Positions 5,234 to 5,269 of a stretch of 5,269 nucleotides of DNA are shown piece after piece. The DNA lies in NCBI RefSeq assembly GCF_938030725.1, contig NZ_CALHIQ010000058.1, positions 1-5,269 on the forward strand, read 5' to 3'. A program made the position numbers and the translations under genes. The notes beneath the pieces are model-generated. The model saw only the letters and a program-made list of their open reading frames with translations, had not been told where the DNA came from and ran no database searches. The first letter of the stretch is position 1. The number at the start of each line of letters is the position of its first letter. Source of the stretch: an uncultured Fretibacterium sp. (GTDB lineage: Bacteria; Synergistota; Synergistia; Synergistales; Aminobacteriaceae).

Positions 5234-5269
5234 GTGAGAAAGTTCCTGTGTGCGCTGTTGGCGTTGGCG
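5234..5269 (+). CDS. Start of an exported protein gene, cut by the window edge
   Basis: A GTG at 5234 opens a frame reading VRKFLCALLALA to the window end (12 codons). A basic Arg-Lys pair followed by a Leu/Ala-rich hydrophobic run is the usual beginning of a signal peptide or membrane anchor. A strong purine-rich ribosome site (GGAGAGGGAGGGA, 5214-5226) ends 7 nt before the start. The gene is divergent from mrp. Cys6 lies too early to judge as a lipobox. Too little is visible to name the product. Confidence 0.6.
   Translation, partial: MRKFLCALLALA

Overview
This 5.3 kb window is GC-rich bacterial chromosomal DNA. It carries a complete high-affinity phosphate uptake operon, pstSCAB (753-4147, + strand), facing a convergent Mrp/NBP35-type P-loop ATPase gene (4204-5037, - strand). 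Strong G/C bias at third codon positions, GTG starts, purine-rich Shine-Dalgarno sites and tight start/stop overlaps all point to an ordinary bacterial chromosome. No mobile element, tRNA, rRNA or CRISPR was seen. The compact transporter and the short Mrp protein, with a Cys-rich N-terminus and no N-terminal MIP18-like domain, would fit an anaerobe such as a Synergistota member or a related GC-rich lineage. That assignment is an inference; the window has no phylogenetic marker.

Layout. At the left edge, 1-234 (-) is the 5' part of an unrecognised, highly charged, probably coiled-coil protein that runs out of the window. Between it and pstS lies about 520 bp without a convincing gene. This gap has a TATAAT element on each strand (275-280 on - and 343-348 on +). 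The + one is an extended -10 (TGC-TATAAT) and is followed by a strong ribosome-binding site, a five-codon mini-ORF (383-400) and a set of inverted repeats that could fold the leader RNA and hide that site. A separate strong hairpin lies at 610-633. pstS (secreted phosphate-binding protein), pstC and pstA (two permease subunits) and pstB (ATPase) follow with a 4-nt gap, then an ATGA overlap, then a GTGA overlap, so they are almost certainly co-transcribed. No phoU, phoB or phoR lies in the window; the operon ends after pstB at a 13-bp perfect hairpin.

That hairpin also lies just past the mrp stop and is probably shared by both convergent genes. mrp is read away from a short AT-rich region (about 5127-5145) holding a 12-bp perfect palindrome that places overlapping TATAAT boxes on both strands. 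The + box probably serves a gene whose first 12 codons (5234-5269) look like the start of a signal peptide.

Functionally, PstS would capture phosphate outside the membrane and PstC/PstA/PstB would import it using ATP. Mrp is a separate unit, probably an iron-sulfur cluster carrier or assembly ATPase. The part least explained by known genes is the leader at about 343-454.
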